A stretch of DNA of 64,000 bases, taken from Archegozetes longisetosus. Its lineage: Eukaryota > Arthropoda > Arachnida > Sarcoptiformes > Trhypochthoniidae. The stretch is from contig JAEMBT020000006.1 of the NCBI GenBank assembly GCA_018873245.2, positions 14,106,387-14,170,386 of the forward strand, in the 5' to 3' direction. How positions within the stretch are numbered: the stretch's first letter is position 1; each line of letters starts with the position of its first letter. The translations under genes and the position numbers were made by a program. The notes below the pieces were generated by a model, which made no database searches, was not told where the DNA came from, and saw only the letters and a list, made by a program, of their open reading frames with translations. Below, piece by piece: positions 9,656 through 22,100 of the stretch.

Positions 9656-12600
9656 TCAATGTAATTTAGGGCTGAATAGATAGTAATGCTTATGATTAAT
9701 GGGAGCGCTAAAAATATATGCTATTAATAATGATAGAACCACTGTTTCAGGTCATATCTTCATAGTTTTGATTGAGTCGTAAAATCAGTGTATCAAATTG
9801 TGTTCAACAAAATTACTATTGATTTCAATTTTTAGAATCTTCAAGCGTTTGATCAGTTGAATAGTGAAATAAGAATTTGAATTGTTGTGAGTCGCGTATA
9901 ATTGAATTACTTTTGACCATGAGATTATTTGCGCCTTAAGAGGTCTAATTCAAAAGACATTAAGTGTGATTAATAAGGTTTGACTAAATGCTTGTCCTTA
10001 AAAAATAATCGAATATAGTTTGGAATTTGTATTGAAATTGTTAATTTTCATAGAATTCATTATTTGAAATGCTTGCGAGCATTGTTTTCAAAATTCAATT
10101 TTCATGACTCATAACTTTAGATGGGGGTTAACCCCAGCCCTACTTCAACTTTTAGGAAACAATGCTTATAAGTTGGAGTAATTTTTAAAATTTCATTAAT
10201 CGCGATACAGTATATAAAGTACAAACATATAAGTTTACAGTTAAATAAATTTGAAAAATAGCAAATTCTTCAACGCTTAGACATTGACTAATGATTAGAG
10301 TTGGGGAGCATTGTTATAAACTTTGAGAAATCTTATTTTAATTATTCATTCAATCATCTCTTGTGACGTTTTATACTAATACTACCCAGTCTATTTTTGC
10401 TATTTTTATGGTTAGCTTGTTTTCGCAAAAGTTGAAAAATTGTAGAAAATCATTCAATATCTAGTGGTCAGTTAAGCGTCAAACTTGTTCCTAGATTTGT
10501 CCTAGTCCATTTGATTTGTGAGATAAGTAAATCCATCTAAATTATTCTTATCAATTGTAACAACGGATTTTATAATAATCTTAGTCGAAAACTAAAATTT
10601 AGATTTAACTACCTTTTAAATTAGTGGCAAACTGATCGTTCACTTGTTTTGGATTTAAAAATTTGATTTGTTATGGATGTCACATTATGTTATTTATTAC
10701 ATTTTATATAGTTTTATTAGTTTTTAATGTGATTCACATAAAACTCATAGCAATGAATCATTTAATGAGTTTCTACATTTACATATCATAAAAGATATTA
10801 ATTAATCTCTTTGAACAAAGAGCCCGGATATGAATTTCATGGGTATGTATGTAAGCTTCGAGAAAATGAAGCTAATTAAACTTGAAGGTATGGTAAACTT
10901 TATATTTTTTAAGCTAGAATTTATACTTCTCCAATTGGTTATCAGTAGAATATAAGAACATTAATCACAGAAAACCGAATCGTTTTGAATAAACAAAACT
11001 ATTTATTTATTGAAAAGCATTAGCATTGACACAATTGAAGGCATTTTCATAGCAAGAAAATATTATAAATTACATACGATCCATCTACAAATAGTAAGAA
11101 AACGAGAAATAGAAATCACTAATAAATTCTGTTATACTTTTATAGTCTCATAAGAATGATATAAAAAGATGGATAGCTTATAATAAATATTCAGTACGTT
11201 TATTGATATACTACTGGCTCGAAAAGTATAGATAAAATGATCAATCAAAATTATCATCAAATTTAATTCTTAGTTTTCCTTAAAAAATATCTAAAACCTA
11301 TCAACTTTAGATTTATTTCAAAACCTTGTTTGGTAACATTAAAAAAAGTTGAACTTTTAGTAAATAGCTGTAGTCATACTTTTCAATAGATGAAAAGATT
11401 TTTTGTTCACAAACTGTTCATTATTTGTAGTGATCTCATTTACAGACTGTCGAAATAATGATAACCCAAACAAGATTCTGAATAGAAAATTCTATATTTA
11501 ACTATCAACTAAGTGAAAGAAATCAGTTATTATAGAAAATTTTGCAAGAATGTCATTTAATTAAATACTGGATTACCACTCCTTTGACTGATCATTCCCT
11601 TAGTGAATGAAAAACTTCTTTATTTAGTTTTATTTGTATAACACAAACAAGCTATTGATAAAGCGACTTAAATAAGAGAAATGCAATCTATAAAGGTTTC
11701 TATAAAGAATCGGCAAAAATTGTTGGTAACATTTGTTTAGCTTTCAAATAGCAATGAATTTTTACGAGACTAGCCTATGATTGAAGCAAAACAAAAATTG
11801 ATAGACTCTAAACTAGATCGGCAACTCACAATCAATAGATCCAATCAATTGTATGACTATTATTTAAGTCTGATTTATCTTTGAAAAAGTGCGCGACGGC
11901 AACTATGCTTCAGGTAAACAGACTGCTATAAAGATAACATGACAGCTATTATGATCACTAGACGCAACCCCAACAATAGCAATCGATTAGGGATTCAATT
12001 GATCCATAAGAAGCTGATCCTAACAAATAGCTAAAGGAATGCTGACTTGTCTCAATAATATGGGAGACTATTTTTTTATTTACTCTCCAATTATATACAG
12101 CTATCATCAAACAAGAGATCGAGATAGAGAAGAAACACAAAAGTCTATTGATCCTAAATCAAGAGAAAGATCAATATATGGTCATCAGCTCCTTGTCTTC
12201 GATCACTATTAGTATGAAAAAAGGCAAGACAAAAGGAGACACGGGTTTATAGCGTGAGAGAAGAGAGAAATTGAATGGCTGTTCTTTTATAACATTATAA
12301 TCAGTGATTTGTTGAACTATAATGTTGTAAGATTGCATTATAATGTGTCCTTTTGTTTCTATAGAGTACTACAACCTGACAGTCGGCAATAAGTTAAATG
12401 CGGTCTTAATCTCACAAATCGCAAATCTAATGTCTTTCGGAAGTTCAGAATAAAAAATAAGTATTAAAAACAATAAAGAAATAACGCCTCGATGGTTTCA
12501 TATCATACTGGCTTTTTGGCTAAGTTTAATCTTTTTGTATAGAACTCGCTCGAAGCCTTTTCAATATGAATTATACAATGGATTATACTTTCCATACTTT

Positions 12601-15600
12601 CCCTTTTGTTTCCGGAGTTATTCAGACTCTATATTTGTAGAGCCTTAGTGTGTTTTAAAACAAAAATTTGTTTAGCCCTATTATTTATCGCTTTCTATTA
12701 TATAATGATAATTATTTGACCTAATTGCATTGTCATTAATTAATGAGTCGAAAACTTGATTATATAAATACAAATGCAAACTGACATACAAAACTTTTTG
12801 CGAGCAATTCTAACCCATTTTCCAGAGTAGTGTCTTTCATCCCTAAAAGAAAGCCACAGATTGGCGTGTCTTAACGATACAAATGGCATCAAATTCAATG
12901 CTCTACAAGCAGTGAATCACTCTTTCTATAAGATTCATGTCTCGATAATGCACCGCAAGATTATGCTCGAAAGTTAGGTATAAAGAGTATAGAAAAGGAG
13001 TTGCCTCAGGATAACAATCGCATCAAATGTATCAATCAATAAGAAAACTATCAACTCGTCAACTTTTTCAAAAGTGAAATCTTTTTTAGTAATCTCTTCA
13101 ATTATCGCTTAGGACGATTTTTTGCACTTATTCGTATTAAAAAGGCCCAATTAAACTCTTAACTAACTAGAAAATCATTCCTTACAGTAAGAGCTATGGA
13201 AGTGGTATTTTTAAGCAAATATTATTCAAGCATAGCTATTTATGAAAATGTATTAGATTGCTAGTATTTTATAACTGATATCCTCTGTAAAACAGTTTGA
13301 TTTGATGCCTACATGTTTCCTTTGAGCTTTAAAATAAGGTTTCTTCTTATAAACACGCACGCTAACTTAATGTTTACTCTTATGACTCAACTCAAGAAAT
13401 ATCTGTCAAAAATTTCTTAGAATTATAAGTCAGAAAGACTTTATGTCAAACTAAAAGTAATTTGTCGGTAAAATTAACCAAAGCTTGAAACGATTGGTAT
13501 AAAACACGCGAGTTATAGCAAAAGCGATTTGAGTCAGGAACAGAAATCCTTGTCAAAATATAGTAAAAATTTATGTGATCAAATTCTAGCTCTGGTATTC
13601 AATCGTTAAACAAACCAGTATTCTCTTGATTGCTATGCAATCAAAATGCTTTTAATGAAAATTAAGTTTATTGGCTACAATATACTAGTCGTTGTCCTTA
13701 TATAAAAGATAAGTCATATAAAGAAATTATTCTGAAAGTTGAATAAACCGAATCTTTAGTTTCAATTATCTTGTAGTTAACATTACAATCAATACTGTTT
13801 TTAATTAACAAAACCAAGAAAACAAAGTAGATTTAGTTTTATTAATGTTTGATGAGTCGAAAGAGAATTGCTAAGAGTCAACATAACAAATGGATTGCTG
13901 AAAACAACTCTAATTGTTGTTTATACAAGAAAAACTAATTAATCAATTAAATACTAATTTATTCTTTTAAATAATTAATGACATATGAAATTAAGCTATT
14001 GAGACATGCGATTACACGTCGCTACCAACAGCTATAATTGTTAAGAAAAGAAAAAATTGCCTTAAAATTGAGATTTAGTACTGAACATGTGAGGAGCATG
14101 TGTTAAATATTTCATTAACTGTTAGTGGCTATAAAGTCGCTAACAACCCAACTTGTGTGGACATAAGTGGTGCTCATATCAACAGCACGTACTCTCTCGC
14201 TGGCAAAAGAGTCCTAATTTCTCAGTGCAATACTTGGGGCTTACTTTTGGGAATGCTTTTACATTTGCACGTGGATTTAGAGATTCAATTGAAGTCCACT
14301 GTATGGAACATATCTAACATGTAATGCTGTCTCAGCGATGCTATTACGACGAGTTTTGGTCACTTTATTCTTCCTTGCAATCCTAGACCAGCGTAACAGT
14401 CAAACCCAACTTAACCAAAGCTTAACGACTGACGATATTCTTTTCAAAGCTATTATTTATTACAAAAATAAATTTGATCATCATCTTCATCTCTAAAACC
14501 TTTTGCAGCCTTTGCATTGGACTGATTATGTGAGCAGAATATATATCTTATACTAATAGATCAAATTAAAGTCAATATAATTGTTGAGATAAGCAATTTT
14601 AAAAACTGACTGTCAAACTGAATTTTGGTGGAAAGGTTATCGGTTTTGGTCTGTTTTCGCTTAAGATAGAACTAATGCTTTTACTGTCACTATATTTTAT
14701 TAGCACTGAATGGCAGAACTACTTGCACTATAAGAATGGCAGAAGTTCTTACTATATATAGAGCAATACAATTCTCTTGTGGCTCTTCTTTCCATTTCTG
14801 TTGCGACTCAAACTGAATCGTAATTCTTATAAATGTAGTATTTCTTCACTAAACTATTTTTATTTTTTTAAATTGGTTTTGTGTGTCAAACCATAACTCT
14901 ATTTTTGTCTGAAATAAAATTTTAAACAACTTTCATTTCATTTGTTGCTATCTGTTTATGTAAAAGTTTTGCTAAAAAAAGTTTAGGTAGATTATTGCAG
15001 TAAACACTATAGAAAATATAGGATTGAATCAATATTTAAAAAAGTTCTTTTTAATGAGTGCCTTATTTTGAAGGCGTTCAAGTAGAGAGTCATTTTTCGA
15101 CTAATTTAACACGTCTTCGTATCTGTTTTGTCACTCAAAAACTTGAAAGGTTCTAATCGTTAATAATGATAGAGTTTACGAGATAAACAGTGCTCAAAAA
15201 TGAGTAATAATTAGTATTAGTGTTGATAAATTGCAATTTGAATTTACAATTTTAAGCGTAGTCTGCTTTTGAAGCAATTTTTCAGTTTAAGTATTTTTCA
15301 GTTTAAGTTTGAGTATTAGCCCTTCTTTTAATTAAACACAACAATAAGTTATAAGAGATTGTAATCTACAGACCATGTTCAGGAAGTATTAGCTTTTATT
15401 CGTTTTTGTTTCTGCAAGGATAGCTGTAATGCATTTAATGCACAAGAATTTTCACTTTTTCGGTCAAATATTTGTATTTGTACGTGACTCTCGTTTTCCC
15501 TAATTTGACACAAGCGTTGGTTCGAAATTTTCGCACATACGTGTACTGCGTTGTTAGCTCTAATTTGAGAACCAAACGCAAATCAATTCAATCCTTTTAT

Positions 15601-18480
15601 GAGTCTTGTAAACGATCACACTTTGTCAGTGTCTGCAAAATGTCTCATTAGTGAGGTAGATAAATCCAAATGAAAAGTTGTCGATCATCAACACTGATTC
15701 AAATTCATAAATAGATAAGAAATTTTTGGTTTTTTTTTATAGTAAAAATCTTTACAAATTTCATTTCTGTTCAATTTATTCCAACAATTGATTTAAAGGA
15801 GGAGTGCATCGAATTGATTCAATGAGGTTAAGACATTTGTTTGATCTTATCATATGCTTAGAGTTGGCATAAACTGAGTAAAGATGTTTTTTATCTCTTA
15901 CTCTCGTAATGTGGAACAAGGGCTTCAACTCTATTAAGTTATGAAAGCCAACAAAATATATTTTGGCAGTAACGCAAATCCTTTAATGCAAATATATTTA
16001 TGTATGTCGTTCAAATTCATATCAACATTAAAGCCATAAGAATTTACTTTCAATATTTATCCATTAGTTTTTCAATTTTTTTTCAAGTTAATTGAGACTT
16101 GAATCAAACAAAAAACACAACTATCGGATAAACCATTAAAAAGGCTTGAAGAGTAAGAGTGAAACCAATACTGGCTTTGTTTTAGTGCTTCTTCTTAATA
16201 ACATAGAAATGTGTACTGTTTATGTGGCTGAATGGCAATGTAACTTATTTTTATGGTAATGTTCTAATAATTTAAGGGTCAAATATCAATATTTGCTCGA
16301 CAATAATGCAAATGTTAGATCATGTGTAATATAAAACCCCAAAAAGATGCCTAAAAAGCACTTTTATTCTAAATTCAAAATATATTCCTCGTCTTCATAT
16401 TTTTATAGTTAGAATAACTGAAAGCAACTGACTAGTGAGCAAAAGCCAAGCTCATGTTTAGGCTACGGGTTTGAAGCCTAGCTTTGGGTTCATCATTAAA
16501 TAATAGACTATATTAAATTAGGGCATTAAATCTATGAGCATTTTACTGTTTCTGTGAATCATTTTTAAGATAAGCTCTAGTCATGCACTAGTAATGAAAA
16601 GTCGATTCGTTATCTCATTAAAATTAGATATGACAAATTTTCAAAACTGATTATCAATTGAAGAAACCACTCAATTCATATTGAAACGATTTAAATCTAT
16701 TTTCAAGAATTAAGAGGATTAAAGTTTTAAAAATGAGCCTTCGGCTCCTTAAGTAGTAAACGAATTCCAAGAGTATTATTGCGTGATAAGGATTTCTCAG
16801 ATTCTTGAAAGACACTTGACTGCAAAGCAGAAAAATATTAAAATTCTGACGAGAATTCTGTATCTATTTAATTACTATTGGATATCTGTTTGCATTGCAA
16901 TCTGATTCCGATTGAATGAATTAATTGTTAAATTAGCTTTGAAGTCGTATTTACGTTCGTACTGACACCAGACTAGCAAATCTATTTTAATGATTTTGTT
17001 GCAGTCACATTAATATTGCTTATCTTTTTTATTTTTGTCATTTTTCGTGTTTCAGAGTATTACTAGTCCCCAGAACTACATGTCATTTATTATTTTTCAA
17101 TTCTAGAACTTTCATCTGTTGTCAAAATTTTTTATTTTTGTTTTCAATACCACTACTATTGAGAAAATTTTATGAAAGAAAAAACCTGAAATTTGTTATC
17201 TCAATAAAATTTGTTGTTCAAGTTTCATAAATCTAAAGATTTTATGCAATTTTCGTGAGAAACCGACTGCTTCGAGAAATCATTTTAGAGCCGTGAAGAG
17301 TCTGACAATGTGTGCGATCATTACTGTTCACTAGTCTCAAAAATTGTTGTTGCTTTCAATTTATTATTTTATTGTTGGAGGAAAAGCCATATTTATTCTA
17401 AAAATTTGACGATCATTTTGTTATAGAACTGAAAAATATCTGTTTAAAGTACTGACTAAAACTTGTCTCATTACAGCACATAATTATAATTTTGAATAAT
17501 ACAGAAATTAATATACTATTTCTACTCTCATATCATTACTCAATGTATATCAACTATTTATATATAAACCATTTATATATCTATATATACCTATTTTGAA
17601 TAAAAAATGTATTCAATGCAATACAGATCGCTAATCTGTGATTCGTCAATGTATTCCAACATTATTTCTATTATTTGTTATACTTTTTGAATATAAATGA
17701 TAATCAATTGGAAAACTGAGTGCAATGCGTCACACGAAAAGATCACACGATTTAAGCGTAACGTTAGATCACTTGATGCACAAATTAAAAACTTAATGAC
17801 TCGTTGCGAACTTTATAAATGAAGCATAAACAGAGAGAATCAGTTTTACAGGAAGTGAGCGATTATTTGAATTTTTTGCACCAATTTTGCTATATTTCTA
17901 TTTAGCCAAAAGTTTTCAAAACTCCAGCTTTTATTCAGTGTTTTGCGTTTAAGCGTAAGAGGTTTTAGTTTAGGACTTTTCAGTTTGATTTGTGAGTAAG
18001 TTTTTGTGTTTAGTGTCGTTTTTCATTAGTGAACATTAAACAAAGTTTGCTTTTTTGCCATATATTACTCTCCCGGCGAACAACAATGAATGAGACAAAA
18101 TATAGGGAAAAATAAATCGTTCAAAAGAAATTTGTTGAATCAATAAATTTTGGGAAAATGGGAGACAATCTTTTTCTCTTGCTTTTTATATTCTGACTTT
18201 TGCTCCATTTATGGTTTTCGACTCGCGGACTGATTCTAACCACAGTCAAAGTGAAGTGATCACAAACTAAAGTTGCGAATCTAAAAATTTTGATTAACAT
18301 TCAAACTTATTATCAAAGTGTATAGTACATGAAATCTTAAAATATTAATATTTTCTCGTATTAGTGCAAGTAGAATGTATTTTTATATACCTGAAAGTTT
18401 GGAATAGTTATCGATTAGAAGTAAATTAAGTGTAAAGTTTGGGTTGTTTTAAAGCAAATTATGATTTGCTTTTATTGATC
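9656..18480. other. long gene-poor region
   Basis: Nearly 9 kb of A+T-rich DNA between MLH3 (minus) and the receptor phosphatase (plus). A perfect 12-base palindrome, GGGGTTAACCCC, stands out at 10124-10135. Short open pieces without Met occur at 12840-12990 (plus) and 15382-15582 (minus), and a larger island lies at 14090-14400. None has motifs I recognise. Missing 5' exons of MLH3 or untranslated first exons of either neighbour could lie here. Confidence 0.4.
14090..14400. other. unassigned coding-like island
   Basis: Base composition is visibly richer in G+C than the surroundings. The plus strand has a 74-codon frame from GTG 14100, and a second plus frame is open for 56 codons (…HKWCSYQQHVLSRWQKSPNF…GFRDSIEVHCMEHI). 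The minus strand is partly open too (…SIESLNPRANVKAFPKVSPK…). Frames change within the island and no splice sites frame it well, so a decayed gene or mobile element fragment is more likely than a working exon. Confidence 0.2.
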
Positions 18481-18540
18481 AGAGGTGAGGCCGCGGGCCA
18501 CTGACTACCGACCACTGATGTGAAAGTAAATCAGTGGTTA
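18481..18540. promoter_or_regulatory. GC-rich patch with 9-bp inverted repeat upstream of receptor phosphatase
   Basis: A short GC-rich patch (GAGGCCGCGGGCC) starts just after CAGAG|GTGAGG, which resembles a splice donor and could end an untranslated first exon. It is followed by a perfect stem, ACCACTGAT (18511-18519) and ATCAGTGGT (18530-18538). It sits about 600 bp before the start codon at 19120. A promoter or 5' untranslated role is inferred from position only. Confidence 0.3.
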
Positions 18541-19119
18541 AAAATCAATGTGGAAGCAGTAATAGTGTCTATAGAGGGCGTGAAACTAACCAATTTTGCT
18601 TTTAGAAAATAGCACCACAACAGAGATACACAGACATAAAAAGAGAAAAGAAAGAGTAGAAAACGAGGCGATCATAACCGCAAAAGTGATGGTATGTTCA
18701 GACTCGTAGTTGCAAAATATGGGGTACATACAGAATATATTATAGCTGGAGAATAAGATGCACTCCATCTGCATCGCCGCAGAAATGCAATCACCAGTAC
18801 ATCATCGACAATAACAACTCTTCCTTTTTCTTTACTAAATACTATGACATGAAAAAATCACTGGATTTTCTCCACTTGTGCCACCAAACGCCATAATCGT
18901 GAGCGTGTTCTCGTTTTCACGCCGTTTTTCTTCTAATATATTGCCCACTGTATTACTCCTATTATTCTTATTGATTTTGATTATATTCTTAATACTAATT
19001 TGCGTCAATATAAGATTCCTCCCAATAGTCGGCATAATATGACATTTCCATTTGTAAATTGTGTAGTAATTCGTCATAATTTGTAATCAGAAAAAAGTGA
19101 CAGAAAAAGTTATCTGAAG

Positions 19120-22100
19120 ATGTGTGCCGGAAAAGTGTGTGCCATCTTCTTCATTATCATAATCATTATTCAGAATGTGACCACGACATTGTCAGCTACA
19201 AAAATGAAAGGTATTTATATTTAAATATGTTAAAGTATTTTACTTTTAGAAAAAAGATACAACTTTTTTCTAAAAACTTTCAATGTAGAGAATCAATACT
19301 TGTTTTTATGTAATCCTAAGCTATTATAAGATGTTTATTCAATGGATATGAATAAAACTGCAAAATCTATTATTCAGGATTAATTATGCATTGACAACTT
19401 TTTAGTGATAGACGTAATTTTTTGGTTAAATTTACTCTAAGTTTGATAACTGAAATTTGAAATGAAAAGTTGACATTTGATAAAAGTACTAAAAGTAGAG
19501 TCGCTTTGATTGGGCCAATTATTAATTGAATTAATTAATATAATCTCATAAGAAAACAGTTAGCTAACGTTTTTAATTTCATAACTGTATATCATATTTA
19601 TTTAGGCCTAGTCTCCAGCTTTGTTTAGGCGATAAGAGCAGCTCATTCTAAATTTGATTACATTTTCGACACTAACTTTCTGGTCGAATCATATTAGATG
19701 ACGACCTGAAGCCATTACAAAAGGCACAAACAACAAAGTGAAACATTACTCTTTTATTTTTTAGGGACTTAATCGTAATACTAGCTTTCCCATTGTCAAA
19801 CATAGTCAATCAAATTAGCCATTTTATCACCGAAAACGTGTTTATTGCAGCGAGCTTGCAGCGAGCGTTTTTGCTTTCATTATATCTTATATAACTTATA
19901 CATGAGATCAGGTTTAGGTTCACTTAGGTTATATGAATCAAAGTTAGACGTATGTCCTCTTTAGGACTAATAAGAAATGTTTTTCTGTTTCATGTCTCAA
20001 TGAGCTAACAGATTCTGTGATTCAGCATTCCTCTATAATACGGAATATTTGATATATTCAGCACAAATGTATTTATTCATACTCTTATTGCTGACAATTT
20101 GTGACGCCGTCCAATCGAATCCAATGCAAATTTTGTTATGAATTGTAAATAAGGGATTCTAAACACTGTCATAAATGCTATTCATCTAGTTTTACATAAC
20201 AGCATATGATATCTATTCTTATTGATGTGCAAATCAAGTACTATAAATCTCTGCCTAAATCATATATATATATCTCGATAAATATATGATAAACTTCAGT
20301 AATTTTTATTCATTAATAAAACTTCTGAAAGAATGAGTTCAAGCTTTCACTTACTTTTTTGATTTTGATTTGAAATTTTTGACGTTAAAAATGTTTTCTT
20401 TTCTTAAAGTTCTATCTGAAAGATATTGTGTTCTTATTGATAAATGACTGTCAAATAAGTTAGAATTTGGTGTTTGTCTGTTTGAGTGCCAAAATGAAAA
20501 GCCTTCACTCTATTGATTCTTACGAGAATGTAATAAAGATTCACAACTGAAGCCTTCCACAAAATCACAGCGTTAGTTCCTAGATTTCCTCACTTTCTAT
20601 ATTTGGTTTTAATCATTAGAAATTGAATTCAACTGATTTCCACCAAATCATCAATCGAGTTGAGGTCTTTTCAGAAGCAATAGTAATGAAAAATCATTTT
20701 ATTCTCCAAGAATAACATCACAATTTGAACCGTTAGAGCGCTTTATAATTGTACAATTGATTTTCACTCATTTTAATACTTACGTTTGAATAAAACTGAT
20801 TCAGTTATTGAACACTTCAGACACTATTTAACTTAAATCTAATTTTACAGTTGAATAATAAAACAAATATTTATTAAACAATTATTGGATATTTTTGAAA
20901 GAGATATGTTAATGTGAATAAAAGTTGTCGCAAATATTTGCTCGCAATAATTGATTTAGACAATTTTTTGCTGGTACTTACTATACTGAATATAAACTAG
21001 AAATCTAGTTATTTTGCCATATATTATTTATAACGAAAACAAAACTATTCAGATTCTCTTTTCCATACTAACCAATTTATTGCTCCTTAAACTTAATATA
21101 TATTTAGAGCTTGTTTTATGTTTGATAAGTGAAATGTGCAATAATTTATTTGAATGTAAATTGTTGCGTAAGAATGTGTGTCTCTAAAAAACGATTGTGT
21201 TTGCTGAGAACTACTAAAAATAGTAAAAATAACTGCCTTTGTAAACTATGGGCTTGTTTGAAAGATTGCGATTATTTTCTCAAAAATAAATTAAACCCCG
21301 AGTAAAGACTCTGACAATAAGCCACAAAACAAAGATTTTCAATTGAAAAGCTTAAGAGGAGAAAAACGACACTTGTTTTTGACATTTTTAGCGTTTTTAA
21401 GCAGATATATAACAATAGAGAAAACTGCAATACAATGCAAAGCTGTATTCAAATCTATTCATTGATTGATGTATTTGAGCAATATTTGCAATTGAGTCGC
21501 ACTTCAAATAGAAGGAGAATATAATGTTGATCTGATTTGATTGAAGCGCTTTAGACGCTAAATGTTAATTTCCTTCTCCTTTCTATATGTGATGCTTTTG
21601 CTACTCAAATGTGTTTTTCGATTTCTCTTAAAATGATTACATACTGAACAGTTAAGAACAGGTCATATAAAACAAAGCTTTAATATTATTAATATAAAAA
21701 ACGCTGTCAAACAATCTTTTTTGCACTATAAGTTATAATTTAGCAACACTTCACTGACTTATTCAAACTTAAAACACTTCAAATTTATCGATTCTCTTCA
21801 AAATTAATAGGAGTTAAGAATATTCTGACTTGCGATTAAAATATAAGATAGCGATGAATCTTAAACCTTATATTAGGGAAAGAGCTCTTCAAATGTTTGT
21901 TAGATATTAAAGAAAATGATTGATTTGATTTTATGAATTGAAAGGAAGTTGAGAACAAATATAAATTTGATTTAATCTTATCGTATGTTTGTTTGATAGG
22001 AGAATAGTCTACAAAATGTTTTAGTACACTCGTGTCATTTTGGACTACAATAATCTAAACGTTTTTATCATCAATTTTTCACTTATTGATCAGTTGAAGT

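Noticed and set aside
12840..12990. Plus-strand open stretch (…RLACLNDTNGIKFNALQAVN…).
   Set aside because: The only acceptor is weak and the frame closes at once; no partner exon found.
15382..15582. Minus-strand open stretch of 67 codons without Met (…IRANNAVHVCAKISNQRL…).
   Set aside because: No flanking splice sites of quality, no recognisable motif, and a length not surprising in this much sequence.
18586..19077. Two minus-strand frames of 62 and 80 codons just upstream of the receptor start.
   Set aside because: Composition is that of A+T-rich noncoding DNA, the hydrophobic runs come from simple sequence, and the region is better explained as 5' flank or untranslated sequence of the plus-strand gene.
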